Assembly (NCBI GenBank): GCA_963845735.1
Contig: CAWJTR010000039.1
Location: 1-64,000, forward strand
Direction: 5' to 3'
DNA length: 64,000 nt
Source: AP-15 sp963845735
Lineage (GTDB): Bacteria; Pseudomonadota; Alphaproteobacteria; ATCC43930; CGMCC-115725
Shown here: positions 18,427 to 28,329 of the stretch, piece by piece
Numbering within the stretch: position 1 is the first letter of the stretch
Layout of the letters: every line of letters begins with the position of its first letter
Translations under genes and position numbers: made by a program
Notes under the pieces: model-generated
What the model was told of the DNA's origin: nothing
The model's input: the letters and a program-made list of their open reading frames with translations, nothing else
Databases searched by the model: none

Positions 18427-19508
18427 AAGGTCACCTTGCGCGGGTCGAACGCGTCGCGCACCGCCTCGCCGACAAAGATCAACAGGCTCAGCATCAGCGC
18501 CAGCACGAAAAAGGCGGTGAGGCCAAGCCACGGCGCCTGCAGATTGGCCTTGCCCTGGGCCAGCAACTCACCGAGCGATGCGGAGCCCGGCGGCAGGCCG
18601 AAGCCGAGAAAGTCGAGCGAGGTCAGGGTCGTGATCGAGCCGTTCAAAATGAACGGCAGAAAGGTGATCGTCGCCACCGTGGCGTTGGGCAATACATGAC
18701 GCAGGATGATGACCCGGTCGGGAACGCCGAGCGCGCGCGCGGCGCGCACATAGTCGAAATTGCGGGCGCGCAGGAACTCGGCGCGCACGACATCGACGAG
18801 GCTCATCCACGAGAACAGCAGCATCAAGCCTAGGAGCCACCAGAAATTGGGCTCGACAAAGCTCGCCATGATGATCAGCAGATACAGCACCGGCAGCCCG
18901 GACCAGATCTCGATAAAGCGCTGAAAGCCGAGATCGACGATACCGCCGAAATAGCCCTGGACCGCGCCGGCGGCGACCCCGATCACCGAGGAGATCGCGG
19001 TCAGGGTCAGGCCGAACAAGACCGAGATGCGAAAGCCGTAGATCAGCCGCGCCAGCACGTCGCGGCCCTGATCGTCGGTGCCGAGCCAATTGACTCGCGA
19101 GGGCGGGGAGGGCGCCGGGCTCGGCAGATTGAAATTGATCGTATCGTAGTGGAACGGGATCGGCGGCCAGATCATCCAGCCCTTGGCGCCGATCAGCTGT
19201 TGTACGGCCGGGTCGCGGTAGTCGGCCTCGGTCGGGAACTCGCCGCCGAACGCGGTTTCGGGATAATCGGTGAAGATCGGGAAATACCAGGCGCCGTCGA
19301 AATGGACCAGGATCGGCCGGTCGTTGGCGATGAACTCGGCGAACAGCGAGACGGTAAATAGCGCGAGAAAAATCCACAGCGACCAGAAGCCGCGCCGATT
19401 GGCGCGAAAGCTGTCGAGCCGACGCCGGGTCAGCGGCGAGATCGGCCGGCCGAGAAAGCGATCGGGCACGCGGGGCGCCAGTGCCGTCGGTGCCGCCTCA
19501 GCGGTCAT
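18423..19508 (-). CDS. yejE: ABC transporter permease, YejE/OppC type
   Basis: 361 residues. The N-terminal segment (PLTRRRLDSFRANRRGFWSL) and the long periplasmic insert after the first helix (PILVHFDGAWYFPIFTDYPE, and PPIPFHYDTINF) are characteristic of YejE rather than generic DppC. The permease core has NWLGTDDQGRDVLARLIYGF and the EAA loop (EFLRARNFDYVRAARALGVP). It forms the inner-membrane channel with a YejB-type partner. That partner and the YejA binding protein are not next to it: upstream lie 112 bp and then asd. Confidence 0.9.
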   Translation of the reverse strand: MTAEAAPTALAPRVPDRFLGRPISPLTRRRLDSFRANRRGFWSLWIFLALFTVSLFAEFIANDRPILVHFDGAWYFPIFTDYPETAFGGEFPTEADYRDPAVQQLIGAKGWMIWPPIPFHYDTINFNLPSPAPSPPSRVNWLGTDDQGRDVLARLIYGFRISVLFGLTLTAISSVIGVAAGAVQGYFGGIVDLGFQRFIEIWSGLPVLYLLIIMASFVEPNFWWLLGLMLLFSWMSLVDVVRAEFLRARNFDYVRAARALGVPDRVIILRHVLPNATVATITFLPFILNGSITTLTSLDFLGFGLPPGSASLGELLAQGKANLQAPWLGLTAFFVLALMLSLLIFVGEAVRDAFDPRKVTL

Positions 19509-19620
19509 ATTGCTACCGAGGCCAGAGAGGCCAGACCTGCGAGATCCGTCATCTGCCGCCCCCTCACGCTCCTGCTATGCGGGTCGGGGCGAGGGGCGGC
19601 TACGGGCTGTAGTCGGCGCG

Positions 19621-20691
<1,071 letters not shown>

Positions 20692-20771
20692 CGTGCAACT
20701 CCGCAGTCGACTGGGATGACGATGGCCGCTGACTTACGATGCCAGCCGGCGCTTTACAAGCATCGCGCGCC

Positions 20772-21092
20772 ATGAGTTATGGCGAGTTCTGGCGGCGCTA
20801 TCTTGCGGCGCACCGCGATCCGCGCACCCGGGGGTTGCACTATCTCGGCACCGGCCTCGGGTTGGCGGCGCTGATCGTGGCCGGCGTCACCCGCGACTGG
20901 CGCTGGCTGATCGCCGCGCCGGTGGCGGGTTACGCGCTCGCCTGGCTCGGGCATCTGGTTTTCGAGCACAACCGGCCCGAGACCTTTGGGCATCCGGGCT
21001 GGTCGCTGGTCAGCGATCTGCGTATGCTCGGCTTGTTCGCATCGGGGCGGCTCGGCCGGGAACTGCGGCGCGCGGACGCGGGAGGCAAATGA
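20772..21092 (+). CDS. DUF962/Mpo1-like membrane protein
   Basis: 106 residues. It has the family pattern YGEFWRRYLAAHRDPRTRGLHYLGT, two helices, then GHLVFEHNRPETFGHPGWSL. Conserved histidines in HRD, LHY, GHL, EHN and GHP match those that bind iron in the yeast homologue Mpo1, a 2-hydroxy fatty acid dioxygenase. The bacterial role is uncharacterised. I chose the ATG at 20772 (MSYGEFW) over an upstream one at 20739 because it matches the family N-terminus. It overlaps the next gene by ATGA. Confidence 0.8.
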   Translation: MSYGEFWRRYLAAHRDPRTRGLHYLGTGLGLAALIVAGVTRDWRWLIAAPVAGYALAWLGHLVFEHNRPETFGHPGWSLVSDLRMLGLFASGRLGRELRRADAGGK

Positions 21093-21493
21093 TGACGATG
21101 GTCCCGCTGATCGAATACGACCGGGCGAGCGCCGAGGTGCGCGCGGTCTATGACGACATCATGAAGACGCGCGGCACCGACTGGATCAACAATTTCTGGA
21201 AGGCGCTGGCCAACGACCCGCCGACCTTGCGGCGCACCTGGGAGAGCATCCAGCAGGTGATGGCGCCGGGCGCGCTCGACCCGTTGACCAAGGAGCTGGT
21301 CTATCTCGCGGTCAGCGCCAGCAACGGCTGCGCCTATTGCACCGCCTCGCACGCCGCGGCGGCGAAGAAGCAGGGCATGACGCCGCAGATGCTGGCCGAG
21401 CTGCTGGCGGTCGTCGGCATGGCCAATGAAACCAATGCTCTTGCCAACGGCTATCGCGTACCGGTAGACGAACGGTTCGAAAAGCTGTTTTGA
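21089..21493 (+). CDS. carboxymuconolactone decarboxylase / AhpD-like protein
   Basis: 134 residues, all alpha-helical by appearance, with the redox motif C81-AYC-TASH (C-x2-C-x3-H) of AhpD-type peroxidase-reductase proteins in this family. Such proteins are alkylhydroperoxidases or lactone decarboxylases; the CxxC-H set points to the thiol peroxidase type. Its start overlaps the stop of the DUF962 gene (ATGA), and it is followed within 120 bp by the VOC protein gene, so all three are likely one transcript. Confidence 0.85.
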   Translation: MMTMVPLIEYDRASAEVRAVYDDIMKTRGTDWINNFWKALANDPPTLRRTWESIQQVMAPGALDPLTKELVYLAVSASNGCAYCTASHAAAAKKQGMTPQMLAELLAVVGMANETNALANGYRVPVDERFEKLF

Positions 21494-21502
21494 TATCGGC
21501 GC

Positions 21503-21610
21503 ATGCTGGCGACGGCGCGGCGCCCCCCAAAGCTGCGTCGCTACGCCGTGCACGTCGATTACCGCAAGGCCGGGCGGCGCGGGCTGTCCGGCAAAATTGG
21601 AGGTCGCTAA
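21503..21610 (+). CDS. possible 35-residue Arg-rich peptide ORF
   Basis: In the 116-bp gap of the operon an open frame encodes a basic peptide (MLATARRPPKLRRYAVHVDY and onward to GKIGGR). It ends with a TAA that overlaps the ATG of the VOC gene as TAATG, an arrangement seen in coupled genes. Codon composition resembles its neighbours. I know no homologue and there is no good ribosome binding site, so it may be only a leader or chance frame. Confidence 0.25.
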   Translation: MLATARRPPKLRRYAVHVDYRKAGRRGLSGKIGGR

Positions 21611-22572
21611 TGGCGCAACAACTCTATGACCGCACGGCCGAGGATGTCGGCAACCTGGTCGGTCTCGAACACGTCAATCTCAGAGTCAACAATCAAGGGC
21701 TGGCGTCCGAGTTTTATCTGTCGGCGCTCGGCCTGACCCGCGATCCCTTCATGTTCCCCGGCACCAACAACATGTGGGTCAATGTCGGGAACAGCCAGTT
21801 CCATCTGCCGACCGGCGAGCCGAACGTGCTGCGCGGCCATGTCGGGCTTGTCGTCCCGTCGCTCGAGGAATTGTGCGAGCGTCTCGGCGAAGCCAAGAAA
21901 AAGCTCGCCGACACCAAGTTCGACTGCAAGCAGCACAACGCCTATGTCGAGGCGACCTGCCCATGGGGCAACAAGTTCCGCCTTTATGAGCCCGATGAGG
22001 AGCGGTTTGGCTACATCAATCTCGGCATGCCCTATGTCGAGTTCACCGTGCCGGAGGGGGCCGCCGATGGCATCGCCCGGTTCTATCGCGAGATTTTCTA
22101 TACGCCCGCCTGCGTCAAGGAGAATGGCGAGGGCCGCGCCGCCCACGTCCGCGCCGGGGCCAGGCAGGAGCTGATCTTCCGCGAGACCGACAAGAAACTG
22201 CCGGAATTCGACGGCCATCACCTGCAGGTCTATGCCCAGGAATTCTCGGGCCCGCATGACGAACTCGAAAAGCGCGGGCTGATCACCGAAGAGAGCGATC
22301 AGTACCAGTATCGCTGGCAGGACATCGTCTGCATGGAGACCGGCAAGCACCTGTTTACGATCGAGCACGAGGTCCGCAGCGTCACCCACCCGCTCCACAA
22401 TCGCCACATGGTCAACCGCAACCCGTCGCAGAACAATCGCCACTATCAGATGGGCGCGGATGAGTGGGATTGGACCTTGCCGCGCTCGACCAAAAAGGTG
22501 CAGGCCCCGCCGGCGGTGGAACCGACGACACCGCTGGCCAAACGCCGCGCCGGCCGCATGGCCGCGATGTAA
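21610..22572 (+). CDS. VOC-superfamily dioxygenase-like protein (two domains)
   Basis: 320 residues with two glyoxalase/extradiol-dioxygenase domains: LEHVNLRVNNQGLASEFYLSA and HVGLVVPSLEELCERLGEA in the first (about 18-130), and MPYVEFTVPEGAADGIARFY, HHLQVYAQEFSG and HLFTIEHEVRS in the second (about 140-265). Metal ligands of the H..H..E type are plausible in both, but I cannot tell which site is active. The C-terminal 50 residues are a Pro/Arg-rich tail. An AGGTCGC element precedes the ATG. The context, after DUF962 and an AhpD-like protein, suggests oxidative lipid or aromatic chemistry. Confidence 0.8.
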   Translation: MAQQLYDRTAEDVGNLVGLEHVNLRVNNQGLASEFYLSALGLTRDPFMFPGTNNMWVNVGNSQFHLPTGEPNVLRGHVGLVVPSLEELCERLGEAKKKLADTKFDCKQHNAYVEATCPWGNKFRLYEPDEERFGYINLGMPYVEFTVPEGAADGIARFYREIFYTPACVKENGEGRAAHVRAGARQELIFRETDKKLPEFDGHHLQVYAQEFSGPHDELEKRGLITEESDQYQYRWQDIVCMETGKHLFTIEHEVRSVTHPLHNRHMVNRNPSQNNRHYQMGADEWDWTLPRSTKKVQAPPAVEPTTPLAKRRAGRMAAM

Positions 22573-22582
22573 TTGCCGAGAT

Positions 22583-22617
22583 CGGGGAATGGCCGGGCTC
22601 GTCTCGGCCACTCCCCG
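22583..22617 (+). terminator. strong hairpin after the VOC gene
   Basis: CGGGGAATGGCCG and CGGCCACTCCCCG form a 13-bp stem with one mismatch and a 9-base loop, starting 11 bp after the VOC stop. No T-run follows, so it may be a Rho-assisted terminator or an mRNA end-protecting hairpin. It lies between this operon and the convergent ATP-grasp gene. Confidence 0.45.
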
Positions 22618-22714
22618 AATTGCAGGAAGACGCGGATGCGCGGGTCAAGCCCGCGCTAAGACAGTTTGTGGGTTTCGCCCCCTGCGCAGGAAGGCGAGTT
22701 GAACGGATACCCGC

Positions 22715-24020
22715 TTAGCTCGGTCCGCCACTATCAGGCGCCGCGGCGGGGCGGTTGTGCTGGTCGCCGTCGGACCGGCGCCAGAGCGCCGCGATGCGGC
22801 GTCCCGCATCGCGGACCGCGAAGCCCATATCCGCGAAGAATGGCCTTGGGTCGCGAAAAGTGAACACGAAATATCTGCTGCTCGGGCTGAAGAACTGACG
22901 GACGTACTCGATCACCTCGCCGACCACCGAGAACGAGAGCGCCCGATTTTGCGTGCGGCCGCGGTGGCGCATCAGGGTTAAGAGGCGCCGCGTCTCCGGT
23001 ATCATGTATCGGCACCTGACACCGGCGCGGTAGGGAGGCGGATCGGGTCTCACACCGAGGCCGAGGACGGCATAGGTGTACCACGCGAAAGGTACGCCGG
23101 CATGGTAGGCGAGCGGCAGGCTGCCCCAGAAGCGCCCATTGACCTCCATCAGGGCTGCTCGCCCGGTGCGCGGATCGAGGCGGTATTCGACCATGGCGGC
23201 CCCTTGCCAGCCGATCCGCCGCAGCAGCGCCTCCGATTTTGCCAACAGCTCGGCATTGATCGAGAGCGGCAGGCTTTCGCAGACCGTCGATGTTCCGCCT
23301 TCCGGGGGCCATTCGGAAATGCGGCGGTGCTGAAGGCGCAGCAGCGCCTCCCCGCGATCGAGAAAAATCATGTGACCGAGGCCGCTGCCCGGGCAGAACG
23401 CCTGGACCAGCGGATAGCGGCCGTAAGGCGCGTAGCGCGCGAGCGCGCGGACGAGTTCGGCGCGATCGTAGCAATACTCCGACTTGAGCAATTCGAGGCC
23501 GTGACCGGACAGCCCGCGACCGACGCTTTCAGGATTGCTCCATTTGAGGACGCACGGAAAGGTCAGTTCTTCGGGTGGTTCATCGGCTACGGGACCGCTT
23601 CGAGGCTGCCAAGTCGCGGGCACCGGCACGCCAACCTCTCGGGCGACGGCGTAGGTCGCGGCCTTGTCGCCCACGATCGCGAGTTGCGCAGCCGGCGGCA
23701 CCAACGCCTGCAGATCAACCAAGCGGCCTCTATCGGCGGCGGCGCGTATAAAAAGAAGGTCTCTCTCGGAGACCGCCAACAGGTAACGAGCGCCGTGCTC
23801 CGCCGCGATCCGGTTCAAAAGGTCGATCGTCGGCATCGTCGTCAGGCGGGCGCAAATAACCGCGGGTCGTCCATCTGGAATAGAGGCCGATGCCCTTGCG
23901 AGACCGCGCGATGGCATGGACCGGAACCCCGTGCTCCCCTAGATCGCGAATGATCGTGAGGCCGATCGGCGTATCCGCGCCCAGCAGGATAGCCGGCGGG
24001 CGCGCCGCCCTATCTTCCAT
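22715..24020 (-). CDS. ATP-grasp domain carboxylate-amine ligase-like protein (frameshifted)
   Basis: The N-terminus starts at 24020 with a Rossmann-like pre-ATP-grasp segment (AILLGADTPIGLTIIRDLG, IGLYSRWTTRGYLRP). After an extra G at about 23847 (GCCGACG for GCCACG) the frame continues TIDLLNRIAAEHGARYLLAV, then the ATP-grasp core: VGDKAATYAVAREVGVPVPAT, FPCVLKWSNP, and ALMEVNGRFWGSLPLAYHAG with the metal-binding Glu and Asn. Total about 434 residues. ATP-grasp enzymes of this group join a carboxylate to an amine via an acyl phosphate; the substrate is unknown. The start overlaps the end of the phosphatase gene by 11 bases. Confidence 0.8.
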
Positions 24021-24591
24021 CTGGCGGGCTCGGACGCGTCCGCTCGGCAATGGCCCGTACAGCGGAATCGATGACGTCGAAGCACTGCTCCCAATATGCT
24101 TCGCACAAACGGTGCGGGTCGTGAATGTGCGGGCGACGAGGCCGGCTCCACAGGCCAAGCAAGGTCACTTGGCAGGGCACCGTCGGCAGACATCGCAACA
24201 TCGCGCGTGCTTGCCGTGGCTCCATGACGATCAGCAGGTCGCCGCTGTGAAATTCGAAATCCTCGGCCGCACAGGCGCGATGCTCCGCAAGCTCGATCGC
24301 TCGTCGTGCCGCAGCACTGAGCGCACTCGGGTCGGCTGGTGCGCCGGTTTCCGCCGATAGGCCAAAGGATGCCGTGGGCAAACCGTAAGTCGCGGCGCGC
24401 CGCTCTGCATACGGACTGCGGCAAATGTTGCCGTGGCATACAAAGACGAGGCGCTCCACCCTGTCCCAGCGGATTTTCTTGAGGCGGCGATAGCCGCCGA
24501 CGCCGTTTTCAAAGTTGGCGAGTAGCAGCCGCACGAGTCCGCGGTAGCTGCCGAAGCGGGCGCGGACCCTGAGCGGGGTCCCCGCCCCCAA
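24010..24591 (-). CDS. low-molecular-weight protein tyrosine phosphatase
   Basis: 193 residues. The phosphate-binding loop C52-HGNIC-R58-S (in LVFVCHGNICRSPYAE) and the general-acid loop HIHDPHR near residue 154 identify the family. A 48-residue N-terminal extension (YRGLVRLLLANFENGVGGYR) precedes it, as in several cell-surface polysaccharide loci. LMW-PTPs in such loci dephosphorylate tyrosine kinases of polysaccharide export, but no kinase gene is present here. It sits upstream of, and overlaps, the ATP-grasp gene, so the two are translated together. Confidence 0.85.
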   Translation of the reverse strand: MGAGTPLRVRARFGSYRGLVRLLLANFENGVGGYRRLKKIRWDRVERLVFVCHGNICRSPYAERRAATYGLPTASFGLSAETGAPADPSALSAAARRAIELAEHRACAAEDFEFHSGDLLIVMEPRQARAMLRCLPTVPCQVTLLGLWSRPRRPHIHDPHRLCEAYWEQCFDVIDSAVRAIAERTRPSPPDGR

Positions 24592-24893
24592 AGGGCATGG
24601 ATAGCGGCGGAAGTTCCTGTTGGGCCGAAAAAAGCCGTCTGGGCACGGTCGCTACTATCCTGCCCAATCTCGCGCGGCGCAAAACGGAAGCCATTGACAG
24701 TGCACAGACGCTCGAAATTGGCGATGGTAAAACGGTTTAGAAAGATTGCTCTCAGAGAGCCGGATGCCGGAGTCACGGGAAAGCCATCTCGTCGACTGCC
24801 ATGTCCGTGCAGATCCTCGATCGCTCCAGCATCGACACCGTTCGGCTCGACCGACGTTTTCCATCGCGCCATCTCATTCTACATTAGATGAAT
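24592..24893. other. 302-bp gap with no supported gene
   Basis: Minus-strand frames here are open for about 90 codons but have no recognisable family and run out of frame into the phosphatase. I see no RNA gene or clear promoter. A decayed gene between the deacetylase and the phosphatase cannot be excluded. Confidence 0.4.
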
Positions 24894-25901
24894 CCCAGAT
24901 GATCGTTAACCACGTTGGTGACCGAGCGAACGATCGAGTTGAACGCATTCCCGGTCAGTTCGGTCCACAGCCCGACCATTGTTTATCGTATCCGCGGCAA
25001 CAGCGAGCGGCACGACCTCGAACCTGTCGGTGTTTTCGGCTAGGAACGCGCACAAGCGTCGAAAACGGTCCTGGATGATCCGGTTGGGCCGCAGGTTGGT
25101 GTAGCGGAAATCCCGCTTTTTGACGAACTCGAACGGATGAGTGACGATCACCACGACGGGATTTTCACGCTCGTGCGCCGCATTGAGCAGACTGATTTGC
25201 TCACGCGCGGTCAATGCGGTGACTTGCATCGGGCGCAGGCGTCGGCGCCCTACCGGGCCGACATCGACAAAGCAGGTTACCGGCAGTTCGCGGATGCCGG
25301 CAAAGTCATGAACACCACCGGTCACCGCCAGCTCCGGCTCCGGCGGGCGATGGACCGCGAGGCAGATGTTGGATGCATGGCGCAGGCCTGCCTGGCTCAT
25401 CGCCTCGAACACCGATAGCGCAGTGGAAAAGTTGCCCGAGCGCATGCCGCTCGGCCGCACCCCGGTCCAGGCGGCGATTTGATCGGCGCCTTCGCCGATC
25501 AGCGCCACCAGCCGCCCGGTTTCCAGCTCGTGACAATGGTCGGAGGTCAGGTTGAAGCGGTCGAACTTGCCGTCCTCGAACGACAGCCAGCAAGGGTGCA
25601 AATGCAATTGCACGTCCTGGCCTGCGCGCAGCAGGTGGTCGACGTAGCCGCCCATGACCGTGTCGGGAAAGTAGCGCGTATGGACAGTCTCGACGAAAAA
25701 GGTCGCGACCAACCCGTGCCCGCTCAGCGTCTCGACGAGAAAGCCCAGCGCTTCGCTCTTGCCGTCGACCACGCCTGCCACCGGCTCATGGATCAGCGGG
25801 GTATGGACTTCGTTTTCACGCAACGCCCCGGCGATCGACGGTTCAGTGTCGACCGTCAGCACGACCTTGGTCTTCACGAGTTTTTGATGCCCGCTCGTCA
25901 C
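24894..25901 (-). CDS. polysaccharide deacetylase-family protein (C-terminal frameshift)
   Basis: About 335 residues with a NodB-like fold: the first Asp in KVVLTVDTEPS, the HxxxH-like metal site region DVQLHLHPCWLSFEDGKFD, the GMRSGNFSTA segment and VVVIVTHPFEFVKK at the end of the barrel. Members remove acetyl groups from polysaccharide or glycolipid. As read the frame stops at 24906 with a basic tail. In another frame after about 24980 it ends MVGLWTELTGNAFNSIVRSV and NVVNDHL, stopping at 24894, which looks like the natural C-terminus. It precedes the phosphatase and ATP-grasp genes on the same strand and probably shares their pathway. Confidence 0.75.
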
Positions 25902-26145
25902 AATGGGCAGTCCTCACGGCCACAGACGATAGAAATATCAGGTTTCGCGGTATAATTCAGCATTGGCCTGGGCAGCGCCGGCGTTATGGTTCAGGCCGTG
26001 GGGCGCGTGATGGGACTTACTGTTGCGCAGGGAAGACTGGCGCCCCGATTTGGCGCGAAGGGTAGTGGCGTTGCCGCCGGATACCAGGCAACGCTGTCAT
26101 CGCAGACACCGGATCGGCGGCGACGGTAAATATGGGAGGAATTCG

Positions 26146-27317
26146 ATGCTCAGCGGAGCCTACCGGTTTCCGGCAATGGAAAGCGTCGTTTTCGGGAAGG
26201 CCTACACCGAGGCGCTGGCGCAGGAGGTCGACCGGCTCGACGCGCGCGCCGTCTTTGTGCTGGCGAGCGGCACCTTGGCTCGTGAGACCGATTATGTCGA
26301 CCGGCTGCGGCAGATGCTCGGCAACCGCTTTGCCGGCGTTTGCGCGAAGATCGGCGCGCATACCCCGCGCGGCGATGTCGTCGCCGCGGCCAACGCGGCG
26401 CGCGAGGCCGGCGCCGATCTGATCGTCACGATCGGCGGCGGCTCGGTCACCGATGCGGCGAAGATGGTGGGCCTGTGCCTCGGCAACGGGGTGACCGCGC
26501 CCGAGCAGCTCGACGATTACCGCGCCACGATCGCTGCCGACGGCACGGCGCGGCGGCCCGAGGTCAAGCCGCCTGGGGTGCGCATGATCGCCATCCCGAC
26601 GACGTTGTCGGCGGGCGAGTTCTCGGCCGGCGCCGGCTGCACCGACACCCGGCGCCACGTCAAGGAGAGCTTCAGCCATCCCTTGATGATCCCGCGCACC
26701 GTCATTCTCGATCCGCAGGCGGCGGCGCCGACACCCGAATGGCTGTTTCTGTCGACCGGCATCCGCGCCGTCGACCACGCTGTCGAGGACATCTGCTCGG
26801 TCAACGGCCAGCCGATCTCCGAGGGTGCGGCGTTTCATGCGCTGCGGCTGCTGGGCAAGGGTTTGGCGGCGGTCAAAGCCGACCCCGCCGATCTCGACGC
26901 GCGGCTCGACTGCCAGATCGGCGCATGGATGTCGATGGTCGGCTCGCAAACCGGGGTAAGCAAGGGGGCCAGCCACGGCATCGGGCATGTTCTGGGCGGG
27001 ACCGCCGGCGTGCCGCACGGCTACACCTCCTGCGTCATGCTGCCCCACGTATTGCGCTTCAACCACATGGTGAACGCGGACAAGCAGGCGCGGGTCAGCG
27101 ACGCTCTCGGGCAACCGGGCGAGCCGGCGGCCGACGCGGTTTCGGCGCTCTGATTGCCGGGCTCGGTCTGCCGACCCGATTGCGCGATGTCGGGGTCAGA
27201 GAGGACCAGCTCGACCTGATCGCCGAAAATTCGATGCACGACCGCTGGATCCACACCAATCCGCGCAAGATCGACGGGCCGGCGGTGATCCGCACCCTGC
27301 TCGACGCCGCCTGGTAG
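26146..27317 (+). CDS. iron-containing alcohol dehydrogenase / maleylacetate reductase-like (frameshifted)
   Basis: About 390 residues. The NAD-binding half has LIVTIGGGSVTDAAKMV and AIPTTLSAGEFSAGAG. The metal-binding half has GIRAVDHAVED, SKGASHGIGHVLGG and VPHGYTSCVMLPHVL with the Asp and His ligands of group III dehydrogenases. The segment SHGIGH and the long substrate loop favour the maleylacetate reductase branch over ethanol dehydrogenases. Near 27150 the frame shifts: ...VSAL* against LIAGLGLPTRLRDVGV, apparently a duplicated CT. The start has GGGAGGA five bases upstream. It opens a run of oxidoreductases on this strand. Confidence 0.8.
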
Positions 27318-27456
27318 CCGACCGAAGCAACCGGGTCGCCTTGGCGCTCAGGCGCGGTCAGTCAGCTTGCCCGCCCGTCGGCTGGCCAACAAAATGTCCG
27401 CGGACACCGGGACGCGCTGCGAGACAATTGGCGCACCCGCATGCAGGAGAGAGCTG

Positions 27457-28211
27457 ATGGACCTCAACGGCGCGGTTGCCCTGGTGACGGGCGGCAATGG
27501 CGGGCTTGGCCAGCGTATCTGCCACGCGCTGGCGAAGGAGGGTGTGCATGTCGCCGTCATGTATGCGCAGAGCCGCGACCAGGCGGAGGGCGTCGCCCGA
27601 GAGCTGACCTCTCGATACCAGATCAACGCCGCGGCATTCGCTTGCGACATCACCGACGGCGCGGCGGTGGAGCGGGGTGGTCGGTGACGTGACCCGGCGC
27701 TTCGGCCGGCTCGACATTCTCGTCAACGACGCCGCCTACAACAAGGCGATCCCGTTCGACGACCTCGACAATCTTACGATCGAGGTGTGGGACAAGATCA
27801 TCGCCGTCAACTTGACCGGGCCGATGCGTCTGATCAAGGCGGTGGCGCCGGTCATGAAGGCGCAAGGCCGCGGCCGCATCGTCAACATTGCATCGGTGGC
27901 GGGGGTCGGGCCGACCGGTTCGTCGATCGCCTATGCGGTGTCGAAGGCGGGGCTGATCCACCTGACGCGGTGCATGGCGGTGGCCTTGGCGCCGGAGACC
28001 TTGGTCAATTGCGTGGCGCCGGGCCTGCTGGAGGGCACGCGCGCGACAGCTAATCTGCGGGCCGAGCAGATCCGCGAACTCCGCGGCCACCTCGCTGCTG
28101 AAAAAGCCGGCCGACAAGGACGACTGCGCCGATATGGTGGTCACGATGTGCCGCACCGAGACCATGACCGGCCAGACCATGGTCATCAACTCCGGCCGCT
28201 ACTTTCATTGA
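27457..28211 (+). CDS. short-chain dehydrogenase/reductase (two frameshifts)
   Basis: About 250 residues. The cofactor motif is VALVTGGNGGLGQRI (TGxxxGxG), followed by DILVNDAAYNKA (NNAG position), IVNIASVAG with the catalytic Ser region and YAVSKAGLIHLT with the Y-x3-K pair. It ends TMTGQTMVINSGRYFH at 28211. One G too many in CGGGGTGG at about 27677 and one extra G at about 28078 (CGCGAAC for CGCAAC) break the frame; removing them gives an uninterrupted SDR. FabG-like reductase or dehydrogenase of unknown substrate. AGGAGAG lies six bases before the ATG. Confidence 0.8.
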
Positions 28212-28329
28212 TGCGCATACGGGATCGGAGGCCTTAACCGCGATTTTCGGTGCGGCCACGATGTGCTAGAGTAGGCGCGCTAATAAGCCGTCTGGCGGGG
28301 GTCTAACCAGGGGCCGGGGAGCGTAACGC

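Noticed and set aside
16756..18699. 647-codon plus-strand frame opposite the ABC ATPase
   Set aside because: The opposite strand has four complete ABC motif sets; the plus frame has only Arg/Gly/Gln-rich low-information sequence.
24592..24872. N-terminal part of a minus-strand frame upstream of the phosphatase
   Set aside because: No recognised family and it reads out of frame into the phosphatase; left as an unexplained gap rather than a gene.
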